Both the position numbers and the translations under genes were made by a program. Below are positions 1 to 6,377 of a stretch of DNA of 9,986 nt, one piece after another (position 1 is the stretch's first letter; every line of letters starts with the position of its first letter). Origin of the DNA: SOIA01 sp050116035 (GTDB lineage: Bacteria; Acidobacteriota; Aminicenantia; Aminicenantales; Aminicenantaceae). The stretch is taken from positions 1 through 9,986 of the forward strand of contig JASFPJ010000105.1 in the NCBI GenBank assembly GCA_050116035.1, in the 5' to 3' direction. A model generated the notes under the pieces. The model saw only the letters and a list, made by a program, of their open reading frames with translations, was not told the origin of the DNA and ran no database searches.

Positions 1-598
1 TGTGGCTGAGAAGAGGATTGAGGTCAGAGGAGATGAAATGTTCGCCATCTCCCATACCGACAACTGCGGGAGGACCGACTTTCGCCGCGACGATTTTCCC
101 CATATCCTGAGTGGAAATAACGGCAACCGCATAGGCTCCTTCGAGCTCTTGAACAGCCTGTTGAACAGCATCCTCCAAGGAGCCACGGAAATATTTTTCA
201 ATGAGATGGGCAATCACTTCAGTGTCCGTCTCCGTACGGAAGGTGTGTCCTTCATCGATGAGTTTCTTCTTCAAGGAGAGATAATTTTCGATAATCCCGT
301 TATGCACAACGACGAGCGAGCCCGTACAATCCCGATGAGGATGAGCGTTTTCTTCAGAGGGGCGGCCGTGTGTGGCCCATCGAGTGTGACCCACCCCAAA
401 GTTTCCATCGAGCGAGGAAGATCCCAAGCTTTTTACCAGGTCACTGATCTTTCCCTTGGCTCGTTTGAGATGGATCTGATTCTCATCCACCACAGCAATC
501 CCGGCAGAATCGTAGCCCCTGTATTCAAGTCTCTTCAAGCCTTCCACAAGAACGGGAACCACATCTTTGGGACCGATATAACCGATGATGCCGCACAT
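1..598 (-). CDS. glmS: Glutamine--fructose-6-phosphate aminotransferase (isomerizing), N-terminal part
   Basis: Catalyses fructose-6-phosphate + glutamine -> glucosamine-6-phosphate + glutamate in the cytosol, the first step to UDP-GlcNAc. Reading the minus strand from ATG at 598-596 gives 199 codons with no stop before the window edge, so the gene is cut at its 3' side; the two sugar isomerase (SIS) domains lie outside. What is seen is the class II glutamine amidotransferase domain: MCGIIGYIG, with Cys2 as the nucleophile after Met removal; LEYRGYDSAG (residues 24-33); HTRWATHG (71-78); NAHPH (84-88); HNGIIEN (99-105); TETDTEVIAH (122-131); LEGAYA (152-157). These match GlmS closely. The start overlaps the glmU stop by one base (TAATG), so translation is probably coupled, with AGGA upstream as a possible ribosome site. 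There is no leader in which a glmS ribozyme could sit. Identification is secure. Confidence 0.97.
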   Translation of the reverse strand, partial: MCGIIGYIGPKDVVPVLVEGLKRLEYRGYDSAGIAVVDENQIHLKRAKGKISDLVKSLGSSSLDGNFGVGHTRWATHGRPSEENAHPHRDCTGSLVVVHNGIIENYLSLKKKLIDEGHTFRTETDTEVIAHLIEKYFRGSLEDAVQQAVQELEGAYAVAVISTQDMGKIVAAKVGPPAVVGMGDGEHFISSDLNPLLSH

Positions 599-1974
599 TA
601 TTTTTTCCTGTTTTTTCGGGACCAATTCTTTTTTTCAACCTGTCGGCTCCGGGAGACAGCCAACGCTTCGGGTGAGACGTCTTTGGTGATGGTCGAACCG
701 GCTCCGATGTAAGCTTTTTTCCCGATTTTTAAAGGAGCGATCAATTCGGTGCCAGACCCGATGAATACCCCTTTATCAATGTAGGTCTTGTGTTTCTTTT
801 GGCCATCGTAGTTACAGGTGATGGTTCCGGCTCCGACATTCACTTCACCCTTAATCTCCGAATCTCCCAGGTAGGAAAGGTGCATGGCTTTGGACTTACT
901 TCCCAATTCTGTGTTTTTCATCTCCACAAAATTTCCCACTTTCGCTTTCTTGCGAATGATTGAATCGGGCCTTAACCGGGAAAAAGGACCCACTCGAGCA
1001 TCATTCTCGATGACGCTATTTTCAATCATTGTGGAGCCTAGAATCTCGACACCGCTCCCTAACCGTGAATCTCTAATATGCGTAAAGGGATACAAGCGAC
1101 ACTCCCGACCGATGACAGTGCGTCCCTCAATCACCACGGATGGATAGATAACAGAATCCAACCCTATCTTGACATCCAGGTCGATCCAGGTTGTCCCGGG
1201 ATCTAAGACAGTCACACCTTTTTCCGTAAGGTCTTTGATCTTTCTCTCCCGAAGCACTTCTATGGCCTGAGCCAGCTCATACCGGCTGTTCACTCCCACG
1301 AACTCCCCTGTGTTTGGAGTCTTATACGAGCCAATCTTTTTCCTTTCTTGAGCCATTATTCCTGTCACATCTGTCAGGTAATACTCTTTTTTCTTATTCT
1401 GATTCGAAACCTTGGGCAGGGCGTCAATGAGATCTTTAATTTTAAAAAGATAAACACCGGTATTGACTTCTTTTATTTTTTTCACGGAAGGTGAAGCATC
1501 CTTTTCTTCGATTACTCTTATTTTCCCTTCGGAGCGGATAATCCGTCCAAAACCCGTAGGATTTTCCAATTCTGCACTCAAAAATGTGAGAGAATTTCTT
1601 TCTTTCCGGTGCAGAGCCAGCAAAGGTTTCAGAGTCTGCGGCCTGACGAGGGGAAGATCTGCGTTTATGATCAGCACATCCTTATTTATATCTTTCCTGA
1701 GTATGCTTTTGGCGGCCATCACCGCATGAGCGGTGCCCAGTTGTTCCTTTTGATGAACGAGTGCCACTCTGTCGGATTGAACTTCCTTCCTGATCTCATC
1801 CTTTTGATAGCCCACAACGACATACACTTTTTGAGGTTTTAATCCGAGAACAGAGTCCACCACCAGCTGCAGCATAGACTTCCCCAGTAAAGGATGAAGG
1901 ACCTTGATTCTGTCTGATTTGAATCTGGTCCCCTTCCCTGCGGCTAAGATTAGAGCAAGAAATCCTTGACTCAT
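598..1974 (-). CDS. glmU: Bifunctional UDP-GlcNAc pyrophosphorylase / glucosamine-1-phosphate N-acetyltransferase
   Basis: Acetylates glucosamine-1-phosphate and then couples GlcNAc-1-phosphate to UTP to give UDP-GlcNAc, the precursor of peptidoglycan and lipid A. The 458 residues match the family length (about 456). N-terminal Rossmann-like uridyltransferase domain: LAAGKGTR (10-17), QLGTAHA (79-85), metal-binding Asp106 in NADLPL, GFGRI (141-145), EVNTGVY (169-175), GVNSR (227-231). C-terminal left-handed beta-helix from about 255, with the acetyltransferase residues RLRP (333-336), Lys353 in EMKNTELG, His365 in MHLSYLGD as the expected base, and NVGAGTITCNYDG (379-391). The tail is basic, as in other GlmU proteins. 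The start ATG (1974-1972) overlaps the upstream TPR gene stop as ATGA, and there is no clear Shine-Dalgarno, so expression probably depends on coupling. One small oddity: the usual Gly before Asp106 is Ala105. Both activities look intact. Confidence 0.98.
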   Translation of the reverse strand: MSQGFLALILAAGKGTRFKSDRIKVLHPLLGKSMLQLVVDSVLGLKPQKVYVVVGYQKDEIRKEVQSDRVALVHQKEQLGTAHAVMAAKSILRKDINKDVLIINADLPLVRPQTLKPLLALHRKERNSLTFLSAELENPTGFGRIIRSEGKIRVIEEKDASPSVKKIKEVNTGVYLFKIKDLIDALPKVSNQNKKKEYYLTDVTGIMAQERKKIGSYKTPNTGEFVGVNSRYELAQAIEVLRERKIKDLTEKGVTVLDPGTTWIDLDVKIGLDSVIYPSVVIEGRTVIGRECRLYPFTHIRDSRLGSGVEILGSTMIENSVIENDARVGPFSRLRPDSIIRKKAKVGNFVEMKNTELGSKSKAMHLSYLGDSEIKGEVNVGAGTITCNYDGQKKHKTYIDKGVFIGSGTELIAPLKIGKKAYIGAGSTITKDVSPEALAVSRSRQVEKKNWSRKNRKK

Positions 1975-2486
1975 GCCATTCGGGTGATCAGTTTAAATTT
2001 CTTATCCTCCCAAAGAGGTTCAAAGTCACTTTCGTTTTGAGCGAGCGTACTGAAAAATTTATCAATCTGAATCGCTTTTCTCAAATGCTCTAAACACTTC
2101 TCTATGTCCCCCTGCAGACAGTACACATCAGCCATCAAATAAGGTATTTTACCTTCTTTCGGCTTCATCTCTCGCGCCTTCTCCAACAGTTTCAAGGCTT
2201 CCTCGTGATTTCCCTGGTTTAGCAAGAAAATGCTGTACTGATAATAATCGTCGAATGTCTTCAGCGGCGGCTTCTCTTTTTGCGATGCGGACTCGCAGAT
2301 TTTAAAGTAGATTTTAGCCCGGTCCACGAGCTCTTTTTCAGAAGGAAAATTGTCTGTGAAGGCTTTGAGCAATTCCTTGGCTCTTCCAAATTCTCTCTTG
2401 TGAAAAACCTTGACTGCTTGATTGAATGCAGAAAGAGCTTTCTCGTAGTCATCTTTCTTGATTTTCTCTTTATCTTTAGTCACCAT
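1971..2486 (-). CDS. Tetratricopeptide-repeat protein in the lpxC-glmUS cluster
   Basis: A 171-residue protein of unknown specific role. It has a charged Lys-rich N-terminus, then about three helix-turn-helix TPR-like units: roughly 14-48 (with REFGRAKELLKAF), 79-109 (YSIFLLNQGNHEEALKLLEKA) and 112-142 (ADVYCLQGDIEKCLEHLRKA). The tail contains NESDFEPLWEDKKF, like the C-terminal cap after TPRs in many proteins. There is no signal peptide or membrane segment, so it is probably a cytoplasmic protein-interaction scaffold. The start at 2486 is supported by GAGGAA at 2497-2492, five bases upstream. Its stop overlaps the glmU start (ATGA), placing it in one transcription unit with glmU and glmS. 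That position suggests, but does not show, a role linked to amino-sugar or envelope synthesis. The TPR call is firm; the function is not known. Confidence 0.85.
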   Translation of the reverse strand: MVTKDKEKIKKDDYEKALSAFNQAVKVFHKREFGRAKELLKAFTDNFPSEKELVDRAKIYFKICESASQKEKPPLKTFDDYYQYSIFLLNQGNHEEALKLLEKAREMKPKEGKIPYLMADVYCLQGDIEKCLEHLRKAIQIDKFFSTLAQNESDFEPLWEDKKFKLITRMA

Positions 2487-2491
2487 TGGCG

Positions 2492-2497
2492 TTCCTC
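2492..2497 (-). promoter_or_regulatory. Ribosome binding site of the TPR gene
   Basis: GAGGAA on the minus strand ends five bases before the ATG at 2486. It is the clearest Shine-Dalgarno in the left cluster and fixes the start of the TPR protein. The lpxC and glmU starts have none as good. Confidence 0.7.
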
Positions 2498-2524
2498 AAA
2501 TGCAGTTTGAATTGTGATTTTGTC

Positions 2525-2553
2525 ATTCTATCTCAGAAATAGGACTTTGACAA
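2525..2553 (-). promoter_or_regulatory. Promoter-like sequence for TPR-glmU-glmS
   Basis: On the minus strand TTGTCA (2553-2548) and TAGAAT (2530-2525) are separated by exactly 17 bases, a good match to a housekeeping sigma-70 promoter. It lies in the 80-base gap between the lpxC stop and the TPR start. Transcription would begin near 2518, leaving a leader of about 30 bases. It would let the UDP-GlcNAc genes be expressed apart from lpxC. This is inferred from sequence match and spacing only. Confidence 0.5.
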
Positions 2554-2566
2554 GGAAAAACTCGAG

Positions 2567-3406
2567 CTAAAGCCTGGTCCCGATGTATTCAGGATTGTCC
2601 AGAAGAAAACGAACAGCTTTGAGATGAAGGTCATGGCCGGCCTTCTGAGCTTTGAAATGCCCGATTAATGGAGATCCCATCAGAGAAAGATCTCCAATCA
2701 AATCTAGAATTTTGTGTCGGACAAACTCATCGGGAAAGCGGAGGGTTCCACTGAGCAAGCCTTTATCGTCGAGAACAACAGCATTATCTAGCGATCCTCC
2801 CAAGGCAAGGTCCCGGGCTCTGAGTGCAGGAACATCCTTTAAAAATCCAAAAGTGCGCGAAGGAGCAATCTCTGATATAAAACTCTCCACATTCACGTCC
2901 AAACTCAACTCCTGTTTCTGAATGAGAGGATGATCATATTCAATACAATAGGTAATTTTGAAATCCGAATCCGGATAAAACGAAAGAGACGCATCTCCTT
3001 CTTCAAGGGAATGGGGCTTGAGAATTTGAATGGATTCTTTTCTCCCGGGCAGATGTTTGACTCCCGCTCCAAGGACAGCGTCAGCAAAAGGAGCCGCACT
3101 CCCATCCATGATGGGGACCTCATCGTTGTTCATCTCCACAACCAGACTATCGATGCCGAAGACATGAAGAACAGCCAGTAAATGCTCGAGTGTCTGAATC
3201 TTGCATCCCTTTGCTTCAATGTATGTTGAATTCTTGGCTTTGACATCTCTTGGATCAAGATTCACCTCTAAACCACCCAGGTCTGTCCGGCGAAAGATGA
3301 TCTTCCCTGATGATGATGGCATCAGCCGAAGCTCTACATCTTTTCCAGTATGAATGCCGGTGCCCGAAAGCTGAATTTCTTTCTGAAGAGTGCTTTTTTT
3401 TCTCAT
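2567..3406 (-). CDS. lpxC: UDP-3-O-acyl-N-acetylglucosamine deacetylase
   Basis: Zn-dependent deacetylation of UDP-3-O-acyl-GlcNAc, the committed step of lipid A synthesis on the cytoplasmic side of the inner membrane. At 279 residues it is close to the short LpxC forms (about 280). Expected residues are present: SGTGIHTG (14-21); the EHLLA motif with Glu74 (general base) and zinc ligand His75; zinc ligands His231 and Asp235 in RHKILDLIGD; and His258 in KAGHDLHL. NNDEVPIMDGSA (93-104) and APSRTFGF (181-188) are also typical. The N-terminal alignment, with STLQKEIQLSGTG near the start, supports ATG at 3406, although no good Shine-Dalgarno is adjacent; a GGGAGG lies about 15 bases upstream, too far to be usual. 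It is first in the minus-strand run that continues to glmU and glmS, so synthesis and use of UDP-GlcNAc are linked genetically. Identification is secure. Confidence 0.97.
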   Translation of the reverse strand: MRKKSTLQKEIQLSGTGIHTGKDVELRLMPSSSGKIIFRRTDLGGLEVNLDPRDVKAKNSTYIEAKGCKIQTLEHLLAVLHVFGIDSLVVEMNNDEVPIMDGSAAPFADAVLGAGVKHLPGRKESIQILKPHSLEEGDASLSFYPDSDFKITYCIEYDHPLIQKQELSLDVNVESFISEIAPSRTFGFLKDVPALRARDLALGGSLDNAVVLDDKGLLSGTLRFPDEFVRHKILDLIGDLSLMGSPLIGHFKAQKAGHDLHLKAVRFLLDNPEYIGTRL

Positions 3407-3488
3407 CTGGCTTAAGCACAGACCTCCCTTTTCTGTCGACTAACTATCAGATTCATGAATCACGTTTCCACTCAAGAAGACGTTTCTC

Positions 3489-3518
3489 AGTATAGCTCAA
3501 AACCCTCACTCCCATCAA
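3489..3518 (-). promoter_or_regulatory. Promoter-like sequence for lpxC
   Basis: TTGATG (3518-3513) and TATACT (3494-3489) on the minus strand, with an 18-base spacer. Transcription would start near 3482, giving lpxC a leader of about 75 bases. It is the best sigma-70-type match upstream of lpxC in the divergent region. Sequence match only. Confidence 0.5.
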
Positions 3519-3527
3519 ATTTATATA

Positions 3528-3548
3528 CAATGGGGCCAGACCCCATTG
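3528..3548. repeat. Palindrome CAATGGGG-CCAGA-CCCCATTG upstream of larB
   Basis: A perfect 8-bp inverted repeat around a 5-base loop, in the divergent lpxC/larB intergenic region. One strand reads AATGGGGCCAG (3529-3539), differing at a single base from AATGGGGACAG in the unit at 4448-4472 (reverse strand) downstream of larB. It lies upstream of both proposed promoters, so it could bind a regulator or be a REP-like repeat. The palindrome is directly seen; the role is unknown. Confidence 0.7.
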
Positions 3549-3552
3549 TCTC

Positions 3553-3581
3553 TGGACGTTTCCCCGCTTATCTGGTAGAAT
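3553..3581 (+). promoter_or_regulatory. Extended -10 promoter-like sequence at the larB start
   Basis: TGGACG (3553-3558), 17-base spacer, then TAGAAT (3576-3581) with the extended -10 element TG (3573-3574) one base before it. The predicted transcription start, six to eight bases after the -10, falls at about 3587-3589, on or next to the larB ATG at 3589. The larB start has no Shine-Dalgarno, which fits a leaderless message. Predicted from sequence only. Confidence 0.45.
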
Positions 3582-3588
3582 CTGGCTC

Positions 3589-4332
3589 ATGAAATTCTTA
3601 CTTGAAGAAGTTCTGGAAAAAGTCCAAAAAGGAAAGCTCTCTCCGAAAAAAGCCCTCGACATCCTGAAAGATTATCCTTATCAAGATTTGACCTTCGCCA
3701 AGATCGACCATCACCGGGAATTGAGGAAAGGCTACCCAGAGATTATATACGGACTCGGAAAAACAGAAGAACAAATCGTTAAAATTGCCCAGGAAATCAT
3801 TAAAAAAGGGAGCAATCTTCTTATAACCAAACTCGATGAAGGAACTTTCAAAAGCATCAAGAAAAAAATCTCCCGCGTGCAGTTCAATCCTCTCGCACGT
3901 ATAGTCTATCTCATACAGAAAAAACCTTCACCTGGAAAAGGAAAAATCGTGATCATCACAGCCGGAACATCAGATATTCCTGTCGCCGAAGAGGCCGCCG
4001 TGACATGTGAAATATTAGGCAATGAAATCGAAAAGGTCTACGATGTCGGAGTGGCCGGCCTTCACCGGTTCTTCGGAGAGTATGAAAAAATAAAACAGGC
4101 AAGAGTCATCATAACTGTGGCTGGAATGGAAGGCGCTTTACCCAGTGTAGTCGCTGGAGTCGTCAATATTCCGCTGATTGCAGTCCCCACCAGCGTGGGA
4201 TACGGCGCCAGCATGAAAGGTCTAGCCGCTCTGCTCGCCATGCTCAACTCCTGCCCGGGTGGAGTGGGAGTCGTCAACATTGACAACGGATTCGGCGCCG
4301 GATACCTGGCTAGCCTAATAAACCACCTCTAA
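3589..4332 (+). CDS. larB: Nickel-pincer cofactor biosynthesis protein LarB
   Basis: LarB carboxylates the pyridinium ring of nicotinic acid adenine dinucleotide and hydrolyses it to pyridinium-3,5-biscarboxylic acid mononucleotide, the first step to the nickel-pincer nucleotide cofactor of lactate racemase and related LarA enzymes. At 247 residues it matches family length. The N-terminus carries the LarB signature IDHHRELRKGYPEIIYGLGK (39-58); the C-terminal PurE-like (AIR carboxylase) domain has TAGTSDIPVAEEAA (124-137), VAGMEGALPSVVAG (177-190), PTSVGYGAS (200-208) and VVNIDNGFGAGY (228-239). Cys222 matches the conserved cysteine reported to attack the substrate ring. No larA, larC or larE is in the window, so partners must lie elsewhere. 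It is transcribed divergently from lpxC, apparently alone, and its stop codon abuts a terminator-like repeat. The start at 3589 has no ribosome site. Confidence 0.93.
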   Translation: MKFLLEEVLEKVQKGKLSPKKALDILKDYPYQDLTFAKIDHHRELRKGYPEIIYGLGKTEEQIVKIAQEIIKKGSNLLITKLDEGTFKSIKKKISRVQFNPLARIVYLIQKKPSPGKGKIVIITAGTSDIPVAEEAAVTCEILGNEIEKVYDVGVAGLHRFFGEYEKIKQARVIITVAGMEGALPSVVAGVVNIPLIAVPTSVGYGASMKGLAALLAMLNSCPGGVGVVNIDNGFGAGYLASLINHL

Positions 4333-4385
4333 AAAAAAGGGGACAGGCTATTTGTTTAAAAAAAAGTTGCCTGCCCCCTTTTTTT
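4331..4385 (+). terminator. Intrinsic terminator of larB, formed by two repeat units
   Basis: GGGGACAGGC (4339-4348) can pair with GCCTGCCCCC (4369-4378) with one A/C mismatch, followed by seven T (4379-4385). The preceding run of A can extend the stem against the T run. It starts within the larB stop codon. The 20-base loop is longer than usual, but stem and T tract are convincing. Confidence 0.65.
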
Positions 4386-4472
4386 CTACTTTTTTTACAA
4401 AAAGTTGCCTGCCCCCTTTTTTACCTTTTTTTATGCCCCCTTTTTTTAAAAAAGTAGCCTGTCCCCATTTTT
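4331..4472. repeat. Cluster of five A/T-flanked GGGGACAGGC-type repeat units
   Basis: Units with consensus poly-A, GTWGCCTGYCCCC, poly-T. Unit 1 (4331-4357) is in the forward GGGGACAGGCTA orientation. Units 2 (4358-4385) and 3 (4399-4422) are inverted direct repeats sharing AAAAAGTTGCCTGCCCCC. Unit 4 (4434-4447) is truncated to TGCCCCC plus T tract. Unit 5 (4448-4472) reads AAAAAAGTAGCCTGTCCCCA. GGGGACAGGCTA of unit 1 is the exact reverse complement of bases 4455-4466 in unit 5, so the whole cluster can fold back on itself or form several competing hairpins. A reverse-strand open frame over this stretch is only a translation of the repeats. The units resemble short intergenic repeats seen in many uncultured bacteria; function and mobility are unknown. 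Confidence 0.85.
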
Positions 4473-4527
4473 CTTCTTTATTCTTTTTTGTTTTTTGTAA
4501 AACTTTGATTTTTAGTGACTTAGAGAC

Positions 4528-4556
4528 TTGACAACGGGGCAACTCAAACCTATATT
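4528..4556 (+). promoter_or_regulatory. Near-consensus sigma-70 promoter for dnaG-rpoD
   Basis: Perfect TTGACA (4528-4533), 17-base spacer, TATATT (4551-4556). Transcription would start near 4563, giving dnaG a leader of roughly 28 bases. This is among the strongest promoter matches in the window and sits directly after the repeat cluster. Confidence 0.75.
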
Positions 4557-4590
4557 TACTGGTGATATTTTGCGCCAATAAGATGATGGT

Positions 4591-6375
4591 ATGGAAGTCA
4601 TTGATCAAATAAGGCAAGCGTCTAGCATCATAGAGATCGCCTCTCAATACACTTCATTGAGACTGAGAGGGAAAAGGCATGTTGGACTCTGCCCTTTCCA
4701 TTCTGAAAAAGCCCCGTCTTTTACAGTTGATGAAGAAAAACAGCTATATCATTGCTTCGGATGTGGAGCCGGCGGTGACATCTTCACCCTCATCATGGAA
4801 AAAGAAAACCTCAGCTTCCCTGAGGCCTTAAAATTCCTGGCAGAAAAGTACAATATACCACTCCCGGAAAGAAGAAAAATGTCTCCTCAATTAAAAAAAT
4901 TGGAGGAGCAATTATCCAAAATAAACGAAGACACTCTCGCTTTTTTCAAGAAAAACCTGTTCAAAACCAAAGAGGGGGAAAAAGCTCTCGCTTATTTAAA
5001 GAAGAGGAAAATTTCGTCAGAAATCATCCAGAAGCTCAAGATTGGCTATGCGATGAATTCCTGGGACTCGCTCATCTCTTTTTTTCAGGAAAAGGGCATC
5101 CAGCCGAATCTTCTCGAAAAAGCCGGTTTGGCTCTCCACAGTGAAAAGAAAAAGGGCTATTACGACCGGTTCAGGGGCAGAATTATTTTCCCTATTTTTA
5201 CCGAGTCAGGGAAACCCGTTGCTTTTGGGGGAAGAACCATTTTTGATGCAGAGCCGAAATATCTGAATTCTCCAGACACACCCATTTACATCAAGGGTAA
5301 ACTTCTCTATGGCATGAATTTCTGCAAGGACGCCATCCGGAAAAAAGGGTATACCATTCTTGTGGAAGGCTACACAGATTTCCTCGCCCTTTTCCAGGCA
5401 GGAATACCCAACCTAGCCGCTTCGCTGGGAACAAGCCTGACTTCTGACCAAGTCTCCTTTGCGAAACGTTTTGCCTCTCGAATGATCGTCAGTTTCGATG
5501 CCGACAAACCTGGTATAAAAGCCGCCGAACGGGCCATCTCTCTCTGTTTCGAAAAAGGAGTTCAGATAAGAGTTTTAAACCTCCCTCAGGGACTCGATCC
5601 TGACAGCTTTATCAATAAGTTCGGTGTGGAAAAATACAGAGAACTCTCTCAAAAAAGCACTCCTGGCCTCAAGTTCCTGATCGACACTCAGCTTCAAGCA
5701 ATTAAAGAGAAATCCCCTGAAGAAAAAGCGCAAATTGCTAAAAACATCGTCAGCGAAATAGAAAAAATACCTGATTCTGTTGTTCGCAGCGAATACTTGA
5801 AACAGACAAGCGAACAGCTTTCGATCGACGAAGATGTCCTGAGATCGATGATCAAGAGAAAATCAACTGAAGAAAAAGAATTGGAAAAAGGAATCTTTCT
5901 GAATGCTGAAAAAAGACTCCTTCAGATCCTCCTCGAAGAAAAAGAAATCGCTCCTTACATCTTCGCTGAGATCAAAGAAGAATATTTCCAGGATCTGAAG
6001 AGCAAACCGATCTTTAACGCATTATCAGAGAGTTTCAGAAAAGGGAAAAGCTCCAGTCTCCATGAATTAAAACAAAAAGTGGATGCCACCCTTGTCAGCT
6101 CTTTATCGAAGGCCATGTTAGAGAAAGAGCAGAACGCAACCGTTGAAGAGGCTTTTGAGTGTCTCAACACGCTGAAACAGCTCTCGCTTGAGAATCTGGC
6201 AAAAAAATTAAATGCTGAACTCACACAACTGGAAAAAAAAGGGGAAAAAGAAAAAATACTTCCACTCATTAAGCAAATCCAGGATACAAAAAAAGAACTA
6301 TCCATCTTATCGAAACGAAATTATCAAAACCTGAGTTATAATAATAGGGATGGTATAGAAAGAGAGAGAGATTAA
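4591..6375 (+). CDS. dnaG: DNA primase
   Basis: Synthesises RNA primers for lagging-strand replication together with the replicative helicase. Its 594 residues match family length. N-terminal CHC2 zinc-binding domain: Cys34 and His37 in CPFHSEKAPSF, Cys55 and Cys58 in HCFGCGAGGD. The RNA polymerase core has RFRGRIIFPI (193-202), AFGGR (211-215) and KYLNSPDTPIYIKGKLLYG (223-241). The TOPRIM catalytic fold has VEGYTD (258-263, Glu259), ASLGT (277-281) and FDADKPG (302-308, Asp303 and Asp305 for metal). The usual DGD is DAD here, a mild change. From about 435 a helical, charged C-terminal region is the expected helicase-binding domain. ATG at 4591 is the only in-frame ATG at the start; there is no clear Shine-Dalgarno. 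It is first in the dnaG-rpoD pair, behind a near-consensus promoter, as in the macromolecular synthesis operon, though rpsU is not present upstream. Confidence 0.98.
   Translation: MEVIDQIRQASSIIEIASQYTSLRLRGKRHVGLCPFHSEKAPSFTVDEEKQLYHCFGCGAGGDIFTLIMEKENLSFPEALKFLAEKYNIPLPERRKMSPQLKKLEEQLSKINEDTLAFFKKNLFKTKEGEKALAYLKKRKISSEIIQKLKIGYAMNSWDSLISFFQEKGIQPNLLEKAGLALHSEKKKGYYDRFRGRIIFPIFTESGKPVAFGGRTIFDAEPKYLNSPDTPIYIKGKLLYGMNFCKDAIRKKGYTILVEGYTDFLALFQAGIPNLAASLGTSLTSDQVSFAKRFASRMIVSFDADKPGIKAAERAISLCFEKGVQIRVLNLPQGLDPDSFINKFGVEKYRELSQKSTPGLKFLIDTQLQAIKEKSPEEKAQIAKNIVSEIEKIPDSVVRSEYLKQTSEQLSIDEDVLRSMIKRKSTEEKELEKGIFLNAEKRLLQILLEEKEIAPYIFAEIKEEYFQDLKSKPIFNALSESFRKGKSSSLHELKQKVDATLVSSLSKAMLEKEQNATVEEAFECLNTLKQLSLENLAKKLNAELTQLEKKGEKEKILPLIKQIQDTKKELSILSKRNYQNLSYNNRDGIERERD
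6337..6342 (+). promoter_or_regulatory. Possible -10 element for an internal rpoD promoter
   Basis: Exact TATAAT near the 3' end of dnaG, about 36 bases before the rpoD start. No TTGACA-like -35 lies 16-18 bases upstream and there is no extended -10 TG, so it may be chance. Internal rpoD promoters inside dnaG are known in Escherichia coli. Confidence 0.25.
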
Positions 6376-6377
6376 TA

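Noticed and set aside
596..640. glmS ribozyme or other riboswitch before glmS
   Set aside because: The glmS start overlaps the glmU stop by one base, so there is no leader sequence to hold it.
2..712. Long plus-strand open frame of 236 codons at the left edge
   Set aside because: It is the antisense of glmS and the end of glmU. The minus-strand translation gives unmistakable GlmS motifs, while the plus-strand product resembles nothing.
4331..4472. CRISPR-like repeat array
   Set aside because: Units differ in orientation and length, lack even unique spacers, and no cas gene is near. The poly-A/poly-T flanks fit terminators or REP-like repeats better.
4348..4647. Minus-strand open frame of 99 codons
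   Set aside because: Its C-terminal half is a translation of the A/T-rich repeat units, giving Lys/Gly-rich low-complexity sequence, and it overlaps the dnaG promoter and start.
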